Positions 54,549 through 63,682 of a DNA stretch of 64,000 bases are shown piece after piece. This stretch comes from Streptococcus pasteurianus. GTDB lineage: Bacteria > Bacillota > Bacilli > Lactobacillales > Streptococcaceae. The position numbers and the translations under genes are program-made. Within the stretch, counting starts at the first letter, position 1; each line of letters begins with the position of its first letter. The notes below the pieces were generated by a model. The model searched no databases. It was not told the DNA's origin and saw only the letters and a list, made by a program, of their open reading frames with translations. The stretch lies in NCBI RefSeq assembly GCF_004843545.1, contig NZ_CP039457.1:1020501-1084500 (forward strand), given 5' to 3'.

Positions 54549-54973
54549 TTTTCTTTTTCCTCCTCAATCAGTTGCTTTAACTTGTCTAGTGTTTGTATTC
54601 TGCACTTCGTTACATTCGCTCTGGAACAGTCAAGCATTTTTCCAATATAAGTGTCCGTATCTCCAATGAAGAAATACTGTAAAACGATATTACGCTTTCG
54701 TTCTTCAATAGCTTTCAATGCACGAGCCAGTTGTTCATCTTCGATTGATACTTTTTCTCCACAGACTTCAAATACTGCAACATAATCCGTAGAATATGTA
54801 TCTTCTGTACCTATGGAATTTAAGAGGTCGTCCATAATTTCGGCAAATGGCATTTCTTTTTTCTCTGAACGGAGTATCGCTCGATAGAAGTCAATCGCTC
54901 TATGACGTATAACTGTTTTAATAGCACAATCGAATTGATGACAAGTTTTTTCTTGTAGTTCTGACGTTTTCAT
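54533..54973 (-). CDS. Tn916 Orf7-like sigma-70 family regulator
   Basis: A 146-residue small sigma factor. The C-terminal region-4 helix-turn-helix is visible: KAIEERKRNIVLQYFFIGDT then DTYIGKMLDCSRANVTKCRI. A divergent N-terminal part starts MKTSELQEKTCHQFDCAIKT. AGGAGGTGGG precedes the ATG. It is located downstream of an ABC cargo operon and an attenuator unit, so cargo read-through may control it. A truncated relative is at 11065-11190. Confidence 0.88.
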   Translation of the reverse strand: MKTSELQEKTCHQFDCAIKTVIRHRAIDFYRAILRSEKKEMPFAEIMDDLLNSIGTEDTYSTDYVAVFEVCGEKVSIEDEQLARALKAIEERKRNIVLQYFFIGDTDTYIGKMLDCSRANVTKCRIQTLDKLKQLIEEEKEKCQKS

Positions 54974-55090
54974 TTTCCCACCTCCTTTCGCTAGTCGAAA
55001 AGAGGTGTCTGCCCCTTTTCATATATACCGCGTTGAAAGTGGGGGACAGCGTAACCAAAATCAAAAAAACTTTAAAAATTTTTTTCTGGC

Positions 55091-55136
55091 ATGAAAAAAG
55101 CCCGCACAAAACATATAGTCTGTACGAGCTTTTAAA
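55091..55136 (-). terminator. attenuator-type terminator hairpin, copy 2
   Basis: The minus strand reads AAAGCTCGTACAGAC, a loop, then TGTGCGGGCTTTTTTC, a stem with two G-U pairs and a U-tract. It is identical at 45 of 46 positions to 11310-11355. It separates the leader peptide from the sigma gene. Confidence 0.78.
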
Positions 55137-55175
55137 ACTGTACTGTATTCAGTTGTTATAAGAATGCCGTTAGAG

Positions 55176-55214
55176 TCAAATTGATTGTGTCGAGGTATAT
55201 CTAAAATATTCCAT
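55176..55214 (-). CDS. leader peptide, 12 aa (copy 2)
   Basis: AAAGGAG and then ATG at 55214 encode MEYFRYTSTQSI followed by TGA. The first element encodes MESFKHNSLQSNST at the equivalent place. The peptide ends ~40 bases before the terminator stem. Its translation could decide whether the hairpin forms, by analogy with leader peptides of resistance genes; this is inference. Confidence 0.58.
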   Translation of the reverse strand: MEYFRYTSTQSI

Positions 55215-55245
55215 AATGACAGCTCCTTTACGGCACTATTCTTGT

Positions 55246-55881
55246 TTATTCAGACAAAAAAGAAATTGCACCGTTTTTAATTTCTAAGATTTCGTCGGCT
55301 TCTTCTGCCAAATGCTTACTGTGTGTAACCACAACAACACATTTTCCTAATTCATGTGCAGTCTTTTTCAGCAAAGCAATGATTTCATCAGCGGTAGTTT
55401 CATCAAGATTTCCCGTTGGTTCGTCTGCCAAAAGTACATGAGCGTTGCTGGCTAATGCTCTTGCAATCGCTACACGCTGTTGCTGTCCGCCAGATAATTG
55501 TAATACATTTCTCTGCCAGTATTCTTTTCCAATGCCGACTTCTTCCAATAATTTTTCAGCATTTCCACTTCCACCTAATTTGACATTTTCAACGGTTGTC
55601 AAATAATCAATCAGATTATAATTTTGAAATACCAATGAGATATTATGCTTTCTATGGTAATTCAGCCCTTTTTTTGTAATATCCTCGCCATTGCAAAGGA
55701 CAGTCCCTTTTACTGCTGTATCTAAGCCTGCTAACAGAGATAAGAGTGTTGTTTTTCCTGCACCACTCGGACCGATTATGGTATAAAAGATACCCTCCTC
55801 GAAAGTAGCAGATACATTATTCAAAATGGTTTTATCTTTTTTTGTTTTGTAAGCATAGCTTACATTCTTTACTTCTAACAT
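55246..55881 (-). CDS. ABC transporter ATP-binding protein (MacB/LolD type)
   Basis: A 211-residue ATPase with Walker A GPSGAGKTTLLS, Q-loop VFQNYNLIDYL, signature LSGGQQQRVAIARAL, Walker B VLLADEPTGNLDE and H-loop VTHSKH. It is short, as in type VII (MacB/LolD-like) exporters. It is the last gene of an operon with two MacB-like permeases and a lipoprotein, 13 bases after the second permease. A role in export or resistance to antimicrobial peptides is likely but not shown. Confidence 0.9.
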   Translation of the reverse strand: MLEVKNVSYAYKTKKDKTILNNVSATFEEGIFYTIIGPSGAGKTTLLSLLAGLDTAVKGTVLCNGEDITKKGLNYHRKHNISLVFQNYNLIDYLTTVENVKLGGSGNAEKLLEEVGIGKEYWQRNVLQLSGGQQQRVAIARALASNAHVLLADEPTGNLDETTADEIIALLKKTAHELGKCVVVVTHSKHLAEEADEILEIKNGAISFLSE

Positions 55882-55894
55882 TTTCGTCGTCCTC

Positions 55895-57340
55895 CTAACT
55901 CATTTCCGATAAAATATCTTTCGGGTTTCTCTTTAGTATTACAATTCCAGATACCAGAACAGAAGCCGTTATCAACACAAGAACACTTACACCGTCAAGC
56001 AGATACATTTCTGGCGTAACCTCTACGCTGATACTCTGCACGTCTTGCTTTGGTGCAACGTATTCTGTGGATACCTTTCCCTCATTGTTCTTTTCTTCTT
56101 CCTGCATTTGCTGAACCTGCTGTGATACCAGATAATTTGCAGTTACTTTGGAAACGGCAGGAGCGACAGCAAAGGATAACATAAGGGAAAAAATAGTAAT
56201 CATAATCGCTTCACTCCAAATTTGCCCGATAATTCTAAATTTCGGAACACCGAGAGATAAGAAAATGCCGACTTCCTGCACTCGATTTTTCAGCCAGAAC
56301 AGAAATACTAAAACAAGAATAACAAAACTTGCAATGGAAATTACCAATATCATCATTTCACTTACTTTTGCCAAATCATTAAAGTTTGAGGACATGGTTT
56401 CAGAATTTCCGTTATTGTCAATCAAATCATACTGTTCCCAGTTGATGTCCGCTTTTTGAAGATTTTGTTTTACTTCGTCGTAAGCTTCCACATCGTCCAC
56501 TTTGAAATATGCTCTTTCATATAATGGACTTGTTTCACTTTCTGCCTTTTCTGGAAATCTCAAATCAGTAAATATCACATTTTCCGAACGGTAAGTATCG
56601 CCCTGCATAAGTGGGGACATCTTTTGATCCACTTGATAAATTCCCACAATCTCGGCTTCTGATACCTTTGAATTTTCGGTATCGTGATAATCATTAAAAG
56701 AAATCTTATCGCCGATTTTCAAATTATTTTGCTTTGCAAGTTTCTCTGAAATGACACACATATCTTTATCCTCTGGTGTTATCATTCGTCCCTCTTTGAT
56801 ATGCAGGTTGCCAGATAAAACATTTCTGTCAAGTTTCATATCTCTGTTTCCAATTAAACTTACACCGCCAACGTCTGCACTCTGGTCTACATCTTTATCT
56901 TCAATTCTTTTGAAATTTACAGGGTTTACGGGAGTTGTTACTGTTGTAATATTGTAATCAGCAATTCCTTTTGCTTTTGCCAATTTCTCAATGTCTTTTA
57001 TATCTAAGCTTTCAAATTCATTTGTTGTCCAGCCTGTCCAAGTCTCCACACCATTGATAATCTCTTTTTCCTGATGGTAGCCACCAAAACTACCTTCCTT
57101 ATCATTACCAATCTTTTCTGAGTATTCACGAACTCGCTTTGTTCGGTACTCTGCATTTCTTTCTAAAAGAAAGCCTGCACCTATGGCTTGTCTGGTTTTG
57201 TCCTGCACCTCAATACTGGCATTTTTGCTCGCCACACCTGCAAGAAGCAAGGTACTGATTGCAAAAACAATCAACAATAAGAGAATACTTTTTACGGGCT
57301 TTCTGAACACAGAACGCCTTGCCAATCCAAAAAAATTCAT
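55895..57340 (-). CDS. MacB-like ABC transporter permease 1
   Basis: A 481-residue permease. An N-terminal helix (~15-38) is followed by a large extracellular domain (~40-335) and three C-terminal helices (near 340-365, 385-405 and 450-470). This is the four-helix type VII layout. The extracellular part includes ISEKLAKQNNLKIGDKISFN, typical of MacB_PCD domains. It follows the second permease by 3 bases, so the two probably form a heterodimer. Confidence 0.88.
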   Translation of the reverse strand: MNFFGLARRSVFRKPVKSILLLLIVFAISTLLLAGVASKNASIEVQDKTRQAIGAGFLLERNAEYRTKRVREYSEKIGNDKEGSFGGYHQEKEIINGVETWTGWTTNEFESLDIKDIEKLAKAKGIADYNITTVTTPVNPVNFKRIEDKDVDQSADVGGVSLIGNRDMKLDRNVLSGNLHIKEGRMITPEDKDMCVISEKLAKQNNLKIGDKISFNDYHDTENSKVSEAEIVGIYQVDQKMSPLMQGDTYRSENVIFTDLRFPEKAESETSPLYERAYFKVDDVEAYDEVKQNLQKADINWEQYDLIDNNGNSETMSSNFNDLAKVSEMMILVISIASFVILVLVFLFWLKNRVQEVGIFLSLGVPKFRIIGQIWSEAIMITIFSLMLSFAVAPAVSKVTANYLVSQQVQQMQEEEKNNEGKVSTEYVAPKQDVQSISVEVTPEMYLLDGVSVLVLITASVLVSGIVILKRNPKDILSEMS

Positions 57341-57343
57341 GTA

Positions 57344-58567
57344 CTATCCCTCCATTTTTGCTAATATATCTTTTGGGTTTGCCCGTAATATGGGAAGAAT
57401 GGAGCAACACAATGCTACCAAAATAACTGCACCGCCTAAAAGGAACAACATTCCAATATCTTGTATCTGCAAAACCACTTTTAGATTTTCTGTTACTGTT
57501 TCTGAACCAGTAATGACGTTTTGCAAAACACCAGAGAACAATTTACCAATCGCTGTTGCTCCAAAAACCGAAAGCGTAAATACACTACCTGCTTCTAATA
57601 AAGTTTGCAGGAAAATTTCACTTTTTGCTTTACCTAGGCTCATAAAGATTGCCACTTCCTTTTGTCTTGTCCTCATCCACATACATAACAGCAGGGAAAC
57701 AACGACAGTACCAGTCATCAAGGTAAGTATCAGCATAAGGTTTGCCACCTTGCTGATTTGCTCTAATGGAGCAGACATCTGTTGATAAAGGGTATCAGAC
57801 GTGCTAAGTGCTATGTCATTTCCAAATATTTTTTGCAGACTGGTTTCCAGCACATCTAAATTTTCTGGTCTTTTTGAGTAAATGCAGATTTTTTCAAATG
57901 CAGGTTCTTTTAACAATTCTTTATAAGCGCTGTTGTCAATAAAGATTTGATTTTCTATTCGATTGACCGCCGTAGTTTCTGCTGGCTGGTCTTTTTCCAC
58001 ATTTCCTGCGGACTTGAACATTCCAATAATCTGAACAGATACTTTTGTTCCGCTTTTTGTACTTAGTTCAATGGTATCTCCAATCTTTAGCCCATTCTGA
58101 TTTGCAAGGTTTGTATTGATAACAGCACCTTTTTTCTCTTGTTTGATATAATCACCAGAAGATAAGCGGTACTGCATTTCTGAAAAAGGACTGTCCTTTT
58201 CCAAATCATCATAGGAGAGCAACGCTATTTTCAAATTTTCCTCATTTGTAGAGGTATTGAGAGTAACGGGATAAAAATTATCTGGAAATACCTCTTGCCT
58301 ACCTATACGGTTGATAGCTGAAACATCTTCCAGCGTTTCAATCTTGTTTACTTCATTCTCGGTTATTTTGCTGTCCTTACTTGTAATTTCAGCCACTATT
58401 TTAGAGTTTGTTTTTTCCTGCATAGCTTGTTTAGACTCATTTGTAGTTCTTAAAATCATGCTTGTACCTAAAATCATACTGTTTACAAGTATCAGAACAA
58501 TCAACAAAAGAATAGTTTTCCCTTTTTTTCGCTGTAAATAGCGAAAACCAAGTTGATAAAACTTCAT
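57344..58567 (-). CDS. MacB-like ABC transporter permease 2
   Basis: A 407-residue permease with the same layout: helix ~16-38, extracellular domain ~40-275 (with INTNLANQNGLKIGDTIELS) and three C-terminal helices. The FMSLGKAKSEIFLQTLLEAG coupling helix matches permease 1 (FLSLGVPKFRIIGQIWSEAI). Its start follows the lipoprotein gene by 11 bases. The two permeases are paralogues. Confidence 0.88.
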   Translation of the reverse strand: MKFYQLGFRYLQRKKGKTILLLIVLILVNSMILGTSMILRTTNESKQAMQEKTNSKIVAEITSKDSKITENEVNKIETLEDVSAINRIGRQEVFPDNFYPVTLNTSTNEENLKIALLSYDDLEKDSPFSEMQYRLSSGDYIKQEKKGAVINTNLANQNGLKIGDTIELSTKSGTKVSVQIIGMFKSAGNVEKDQPAETTAVNRIENQIFIDNSAYKELLKEPAFEKICIYSKRPENLDVLETSLQKIFGNDIALSTSDTLYQQMSAPLEQISKVANLMLILTLMTGTVVVSLLLCMWMRTRQKEVAIFMSLGKAKSEIFLQTLLEAGSVFTLSVFGATAIGKLFSGVLQNVITGSETVTENLKVVLQIQDIGMLFLLGGAVILVALCCSILPILRANPKDILAKMEG

Positions 58568-58578
58568 ACTTCACACCT

Positions 58579-59043
58579 CTATTCCCAATGGGCTATGACA
58601 ACCTTTGTTGCATTGAAATGATTTGTGTCTGCAAATTCTCCATAGAGATATACATTTGATTGTTTCTTTACATCGGAGATAGAACCCGTCGTTACATTCG
58701 TAACACCAGAGTGGGCACTTACTGTGGCAATGACAAATTCACAATCTGGGTTATAGGTTACAGAAACAGCATTGTCTTTATTTTCCAGTCCCGGTGCTTC
58801 TGATTTTATCCCTGCTCCCCCCTCAATTTCTTTTGCTTGACTTACGGAACAACCATTATCTGTAAATTCCAAAACACTTCCTATCAAATTAGCAGACTCT
58901 AATATGTCGTTTTCTTCATTCGTATTAGAATTGACAATAGGATTAGACGTATCTGGCTTCTCATCTGGACTTGCACCACACCCCGTCAATGCACAGATAC
59001 ATAATCCAACTGCTACAAATTTACTGATGTTTGTTTTTTTCAT
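58579..59043 (-). CDS. lipoprotein associated with the ABC exporter
   Basis: A 154-residue lipoprotein. The signal MKKTNISKFVAVGLCICALT is followed by the lipobox cysteine (LTGC). A Ser/Asn-rich linker and a small beta-rich domain (~55-154) with SVTYNPDCEFVIATVSAHSG and NVYLYGEFADTNHFNAT follow. No named family is recognised. I chose the ATG at 59043 (AGGTGG site). It is the first gene of the exporter operon, so it may work as an external substrate-binding or adaptor part, in place of a MacA-type protein. Confidence 0.75.
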   Translation of the reverse strand: MKKTNISKFVAVGLCICALTGCGASPDEKPDTSNPIVNSNTNEENDILESANLIGSVLEFTDNGCSVSQAKEIEGGAGIKSEAPGLENKDNAVSVTYNPDCEFVIATVSAHSGVTNVTTGSISDVKKQSNVYLYGEFADTNHFNATKVVIAHWE

Positions 59044-59236
59044 TTTGTATTCCACCTTTCTTATTCGATATGCCACTATTGTAAAAGCAAACCATTCTAA
59101 AAATCCTGTAAAAAAGCAAGAAAATCATCATCATTTTTTAGAGGATTTTTACAGACTTTTCTGTTACACTGTCTATAATTAAACCTTCTTGGACTGCTAA
59201 TGTCCAAGATGATATATAGAAAAGGATTGATACATT

Positions 59237-59923
59237 ATGAAAATACTTCTTCTGGAAGATGATTTAGAGTTATGTAAAAATATAAAAATTTCGCTGGAAA
59301 AAGAAAACTATATGGTTGATTGTTGCAATGACGGGGAAACTGCTATGCTGTATGCCTTAAATACAGACTATTCTTATGACCTTGCCATTGTAGACCGTAT
59401 GTTACCGATTATTGACGGTTTAACAATCATAAAATCTATGCGTAAAAAAGGAATATCTATTCCTATCATTATCATTACAGCCATGAGTACCCTTGATGAT
59501 CGGGTTGAGGGTTTAGACGGAGGTGCTGATGATTACTTAGTAAAACCATTTCATATCAAAGAATTGCTTGCAAGGGTTCGGGCGTTGACAAGGCGACCTG
59601 CCAATATCCAATTATCTCCCAAATTACAATGGGGAGATTTAACTTTCGATAAAGACAGCAGAACCTTATCCACACCAAATAATTCTCTTTTATTAACTTC
59701 AAAAGAAACCGAGTTGACTTTTGTATTTATGCAGAACCCAGAAACACTATTTTCCCGTGAACAGCTAATCCTTAAAATCTGGGGTAGTTCTTCCGAAGTA
59801 GAAACTGGCAATGTAGACAGCTACATTTCTTTTCTGCGAAAACGTCTAAAGGAGTTAAAAAGTTCCTGTAAAATAACAACGGTCTACGGTGCAGGGTACA
59901 AACTGGAGAAAGAAACATGTTAA
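59237..59923 (+). CDS. OmpR-family response regulator
   Basis: A 228-residue regulator. The receiver has LLEDDLELC, phosphorylation site LAIVDRMLPIIDG (~Asp53) and Lys in LVKPFH. The winged helix has LTSKETELTFVFMQNPETLF and TVYGAGYKLEKE. It is divergent from the lipoprotein-permease-ATPase operon, the standard layout for a regulator controlling a neighbouring transporter. It overlaps the kinase gene by 7 bases. A TATAAT box near 59.17 kb is preceded by imperfect TTACA repeats. Confidence 0.92.
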   Translation: MKILLLEDDLELCKNIKISLEKENYMVDCCNDGETAMLYALNTDYSYDLAIVDRMLPIIDGLTIIKSMRKKGISIPIIIITAMSTLDDRVEGLDGGADDYLVKPFHIKELLARVRALTRRPANIQLSPKLQWGDLTFDKDSRTLSTPNNSLLLTSKETELTFVFMQNPETLFSREQLILKIWGSSSEVETGNVDSYISFLRKRLKELKSSCKITTVYGAGYKLEKETC

Positions 59924-61209
59924 ATAACTTATACCGAAAACTTCATATTCTGTTTGCAAGTTCTGTTATGCTGATTATTACCCTTGTGATTTTCTTTGTT
60001 GTTGCGAATACGGTTTATACGGAGAAAATCAACGAAAGTACCTTGTTTCAAAGATTAACAACCTTGCTGATTTATCAAGCGGAAAGTGATTCTTCGGATA
60101 TGGATAAAGCACTCAAAGCCTACGAAGAAAGTGATCATATTTTTTCCTTGATTAGCGATACAAAAGGGAATACCATTTATCAAAGTGATTTTCCATTTCC
60201 AACTTCTGCGGACAAGCTGTTGCATGATGTAGAAAAACAGATTTCTACACAGCCATTATCACAAACAGAAAGCACCGCAACTTCACAAGGCGGTTTTCTG
60301 GAAATAAAAGGAAAACATCACGATACTTATTTTGTTATTCCTGCTACAATTATGACAGCAAATGATACCGTATATCATGGGAATTTTCTTTATCAGACAG
60401 CTGGCTTGACGGATATTTTACAAAAGACATTACCGATATATCTTCTTATCTGGCTTTTGGCTTGTATCGTTGTTATCATACTAACCCGTTATCTGCTGAA
60501 AAAGTCTTTTGCCCCAACAGAACGAATATTGCAAAGCCAAAAAGATTTTGTTGCAACAGCTTCCCATGAATTAAAATCTCCACTAGCTGTTATGATTTCC
60601 AACACGGATATGCTTCTTGATGATGTTTCCTTAAACGAACAGGCAAAGCAAGCCTTACAGACCATAGATTTTGAATGTATGCGGTTATCCCGTTTAGTCA
60701 AAGATATGTTGCTTCTGGCTTCTTCCGATGCTAAAACATGGACATTGCATAAAAGTACAATCAATGTAGATACCTTGCTCATTACGTTATATGAAACATA
60801 CGAACCCGTCTGCATGAAGCAGAATTTAGAACTAAAACTGCATTTATCCGAGGAAAGTTATCCTGCCATGCTTACCGACAAAGACCGATTATTTCAAATC
60901 TTGTGTATCTTTATGGATAATGCCATTCAACATTCCAAGAATAATTCTTTGATAGAGATAGAAGTAATCGCCACCGAAAAGAATATTGCTTTTTCTGTGG
61001 TAGACCACGGGCAAGGCATTTCTGATGAAGATAAGCAGTATATCTTTGACCGATTTTATAGTGGCGACAAGTCCCATGCTAACAAAGCGAATTTTGGACT
61101 GGGACTAAGTATCGCCAAAGAATTAACCCAAATGCTGAACGGTACTATCACTATTAATGATACTGTTGGTGGCGGTGCTGCCTTTACTGTTAAATTTCCT
61201 CTGAAATAG
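59917..61209 (+). CDS. sensor histidine kinase (two-helix extracytoplasmic type)
   Basis: A 430-residue kinase with helices ~12-34 and ~165-187 enclosing an extracellular sensor of ~130 residues. Then come H-box DFVATASHELKSPLAVMISN (~210), N-box IFMDNAIQHSKNN and G-boxes VVDHGQGIS and KANFGLGLSIAKEL. It pairs with the regulator just upstream and probably senses the substrate of the adjacent exporter. It ends at a strong terminator. Confidence 0.92.
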   Translation: MLNNLYRKLHILFASSVMLIITLVIFFVVANTVYTEKINESTLFQRLTTLLIYQAESDSSDMDKALKAYEESDHIFSLISDTKGNTIYQSDFPFPTSADKLLHDVEKQISTQPLSQTESTATSQGGFLEIKGKHHDTYFVIPATIMTANDTVYHGNFLYQTAGLTDILQKTLPIYLLIWLLACIVVIILTRYLLKKSFAPTERILQSQKDFVATASHELKSPLAVMISNTDMLLDDVSLNEQAKQALQTIDFECMRLSRLVKDMLLLASSDAKTWTLHKSTINVDTLLITLYETYEPVCMKQNLELKLHLSEESYPAMLTDKDRLFQILCIFMDNAIQHSKNNSLIEIEVIATEKNIAFSVVDHGQGISDEDKQYIFDRFYSGDKSHANKANFGLGLSIAKELTQMLNGTITINDTVGGGAAFTVKFPLK

Positions 61210-61212
61210 ATT

Positions 61213-61255
61213 AAGGCTTGCAGATCATACAATATGTATGGAGCAAGCCTTTTTT
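61213..61255 (+). terminator. terminator after the plus-strand kinase
   Basis: AAGGCTTGC (61213-61221) / GCAAGCCTT (61243-61251) with an inner CATAC/GTATG pair, followed by TTTTT. Confidence 0.88.
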
Positions 61256-61479
61256 CAAATCTTTGTCTTTTTGGTAATCTTGTAAATATATTCTTCTGGG
61301 GTAGGGCGTTTATTACCAAAATACTTTTTGAAATTTGCCTGCACCTCTGGGTCTGAACTATTCATAGCTTCATCAATCGTCGCTTCAATATCAGCTCATA
61401 CATCAGCCAATGAAACACCGCCAGCTTTTGCACCTGCTTTCAATGCTTTTTTAATATCTCGTTTTTTAAGACCTATCAT
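61255..61479 (-). pseudogene. small element protein with an in-frame stop (copy 2)
   Basis: The frame starts [20 protein letters not shown] and ends [18 protein letters not shown] then YKITKKTKI, closely matching the intact 76-residue protein at 15935-16165. Codon ~29 is TGA where the other copy has Arg (CGG), so a CGA-to-TGA change is likely. The two halves are otherwise in frame. Either the gene died recently or the stop is read through. Confidence 0.75.
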
Positions 61480-61602
61480 AATACTCATACTCCTTTTCAA
61501 TATTAACGTCAGTTACCGATATATATAAATGTTATAATGCTAACTTACAATCTTTATCTTCATTTAAAGGATAACCCTTAATTTTGAAGATTTCATAAAG
61601 AT

Positions 61603-61635
61603 ATAAAAAAGAACGACAAATAAAGCCGTTCTTTC
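61603..61635 (-). terminator. terminator after the lantibiotic-type kinase gene
   Basis: AAAGAACG (61608-61615) / CGTTCTTT (61627-61634) with an A-run at 61605-61610 that gives a U-tract on the minus strand. It abuts the stop codon of the kinase gene. Confidence 0.8.
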
Positions 61636-62986
61636 ATAATGGTAGCTGTATAGTAACTTTAGCTCCTTTGGTTTCTATCGAATTATCTAGCAAAAGTTTT
61701 CCTTTATGCTGTTTTATAATGCTGTCAACAATATATAACCCCATTCCATAATGCAGTTTAGAACTTCTGCTTTGGTTTGCCATATAGAAGCGTTCTTTTG
61801 CGTGCTCCAATGCCTCTTTTGAAAAACCACAACCACAGTCAGTAATACAGATATTCAAGTAATTATCCTTGTTATCTACATCTATATATAATGTAGAGTT
61901 TTCAGGAGAGAACTCCACAGAATTTGAAATCAAATTTATAAATGCTCGTTCCAGTAACATTCTATCCCCAATTATATTTTGTGGTAAATTATGTTGTGTC
62001 TGCTGAATAATAATACCTTTGTCCTTGCAAATGATTTCTGTTTGGGATAAAATATGTTTCAAAAACTCTGGCAATTTAATATCTTCCATTTGTAATTGAT
62101 AACCGACAGTTGTTTTAGATATATCAATCAAAATTTTTATGTACTGTTTCATCTGTTCAGAACTACTCATTGCATACGATAAATATAGCTTTTGTTCTTC
62201 ATCAAGTTCTGTTTCATCTAACAAATCAATGTTCCCTTGCACAACAGTTAATGGAGTTTTCAAATCATGGGCTAGAGAAGCAATCTGTTCTCTTTGTAAT
62301 TTTTCGCTTTGCCACTGTTTTTCTAATGACTCTTTTAAGCTGTTCCGCATGCTGTCAAAAGATATAATCACGTTTTCAAATTCCAATATTTTAGAATGTC
62401 CGATAGTAAAATCTAAGTTTTGATTTTCAATTTCTTTGGTAGCTTCTAAAATAGGGGTCAATTCTTTTCTCAGTTCTTTAGCAAAATGAACAGTTAAATA
62501 AACACATACCCCTAAACTGCTTATAATCATTAACGTAATCATCAAAATTTCTGGGGACGGTAAATAATGGTTAAGTTGTGGGTTTAAATATTGAGAACCT
62601 ATAACATACTGTAAGACAATATATTCATCATTTCGTGTAACGAAAATAAACTGTGTTTTACCACTTGTATCCATTAACCCAGTTTTAGCAAACATCAAAG
62701 CCTTTTCTTTTACTTCTTCGCTCATATTTGTATCAATGTATTCATAGTTTTTCGTTAATCGAAGAAATTTAGTACCAGTAGGAAAATGTATATCTGATAC
62801 ATTCGGCGTTGCAGTCAGTATAGGTACTAGATCTTCCGTTTGTCTTTCATTATTATCCGCAAGTGTTACAATCCCCATGCTGGAAGCTAATAACATACAG
62901 ACAAATGGGACAACCACGGACAGACATATTCCCCCAAGTAGACAAACAAGAAATTTACGGAAAGTTTTTGTAAGTGATGTTTTCAT
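61634..62986 (-). CDS. lantibiotic-type sensor histidine kinase (NisK/SpaK-like)
   Basis: A ~450-residue kinase: helix ~10-35, an extracellular sensor of ~110 residues, helix ~148-170, a HAMP-like linker, H-box QIASLAHDLKTPLTVVQGNI (~240), N-box FINLISNSVEFSPEN, and G-boxes ITDCGCGFS and HYGMGLYIVDSI. The AHDLKTPL H-box and overall size fit kinases controlling lantibiotic production or immunity. I prefer the ATG at 62986, preceded by GGGAATAA; the first ATG is four codons upstream and overlaps the regulator stop. Confidence 0.85.
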   Translation of the reverse strand: MKTSLTKTFRKFLVCLLGGICLSVVVPFVCMLLASSMGIVTLADNNERQTEDLVPILTATPNVSDIHFPTGTKFLRLTKNYEYIDTNMSEEVKEKALMFAKTGLMDTSGKTQFIFVTRNDEYIVLQYVIGSQYLNPQLNHYLPSPEILMITLMIISSLGVCVYLTVHFAKELRKELTPILEATKEIENQNLDFTIGHSKILEFENVIISFDSMRNSLKESLEKQWQSEKLQREQIASLAHDLKTPLTVVQGNIDLLDETELDEEQKLYLSYAMSSSEQMKQYIKILIDISKTTVGYQLQMEDIKLPEFLKHILSQTEIICKDKGIIIQQTQHNLPQNIIGDRMLLERAFINLISNSVEFSPENSTLYIDVDNKDNYLNICITDCGCGFSKEALEHAKERFYMANQSRSSKLHYGMGLYIVDSIIKQHKGKLLLDNSIETKGAKVTIQLPL

Positions 62987-62988
62987 TT

Positions 62989-63648
62989 TTATTCCCATTT
63001 ATAACCAATCCCCCAGACTGTTGAAATTGGCTGAACACCCATTTTTTCAAATTTTGCTCTTATATTTTTTATATGTGTAGAGATTGTAGAGCTATCGCTT
63101 TCTCCGTAAAAAGAAAATGTAGCTTCGTATATTTGTTCCTTTGAAAAAACCTGTCCTTTGTTACTTGCAAGATACTCACAAATCAAATATTCACTTTTAG
63201 TAAAGGCGATAGGTTTATTATCAACGCTAATCGCCTTTGCTGATAAGTCTATTCTTATCTTATCTAAATTTAGTGTTCTATGTTTTTCACGTTTCTCTCT
63301 ACGCAAGTGAGCATTGATACGCGCCCGCAATTCTGCAATACGGAATGGTTTTGTTAAATAATCATCAGCTCCTAATCCTAAGCCCAAAGTAATATCATTT
63401 TCCATCGTTTTTGCCGTCAGAAAAAGAATAGGACAGTCAATAAAATCTCTTATAGATTTACAGAAAGAGAAACCGTCTATATGGGGCATCATAACGTCTA
63501 AAATAACTAAATCATAGTAGTTCAGAGTGTCTAAAGGAACTTCTTTTGCAGAAGAATATACAGTTACAATATGTCCATCTTTCTCAAGCCCATTCTTGAT
63601 TAACTGTAAAATCATTTCTTCATCATCAACGGCTAATATATTTGCCAA
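62989..63648 (-). CDS. OmpR-family response regulator (NisR/SpaR-like)
   Basis: A 219-residue regulator: acidic patch AVDDEE, phosphorylation site LVILDVMMPHIDG (~Asp51), Lys in LTKPFR, and the winged helix with FTKSEYLICEYLASN and STVWGIGYKWE. It is coupled to the kinase gene and follows a gene for a probable immunity lipoprotein by ~34 bases, suggesting an immunity operon reading in from beyond the window. Confidence 0.9.
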   Translation of the reverse strand: MANILAVDDEEMILQLIKNGLEKDGHIVTVYSSAKEVPLDTLNYYDLVILDVMMPHIDGFSFCKSIRDFIDCPILFLTAKTMENDITLGLGLGADDYLTKPFRIAELRARINAHLRREKREKHRTLNLDKIRIDLSAKAISVDNKPIAFTKSEYLICEYLASNKGQVFSKEQIYEATFSFYGESDSSTISTHIKNIRAKFEKMGVQPISTVWGIGYKWE

Positions 63649-63682
63649 TATCTACACCTCCTACAATTCCTATATCCAAGTC

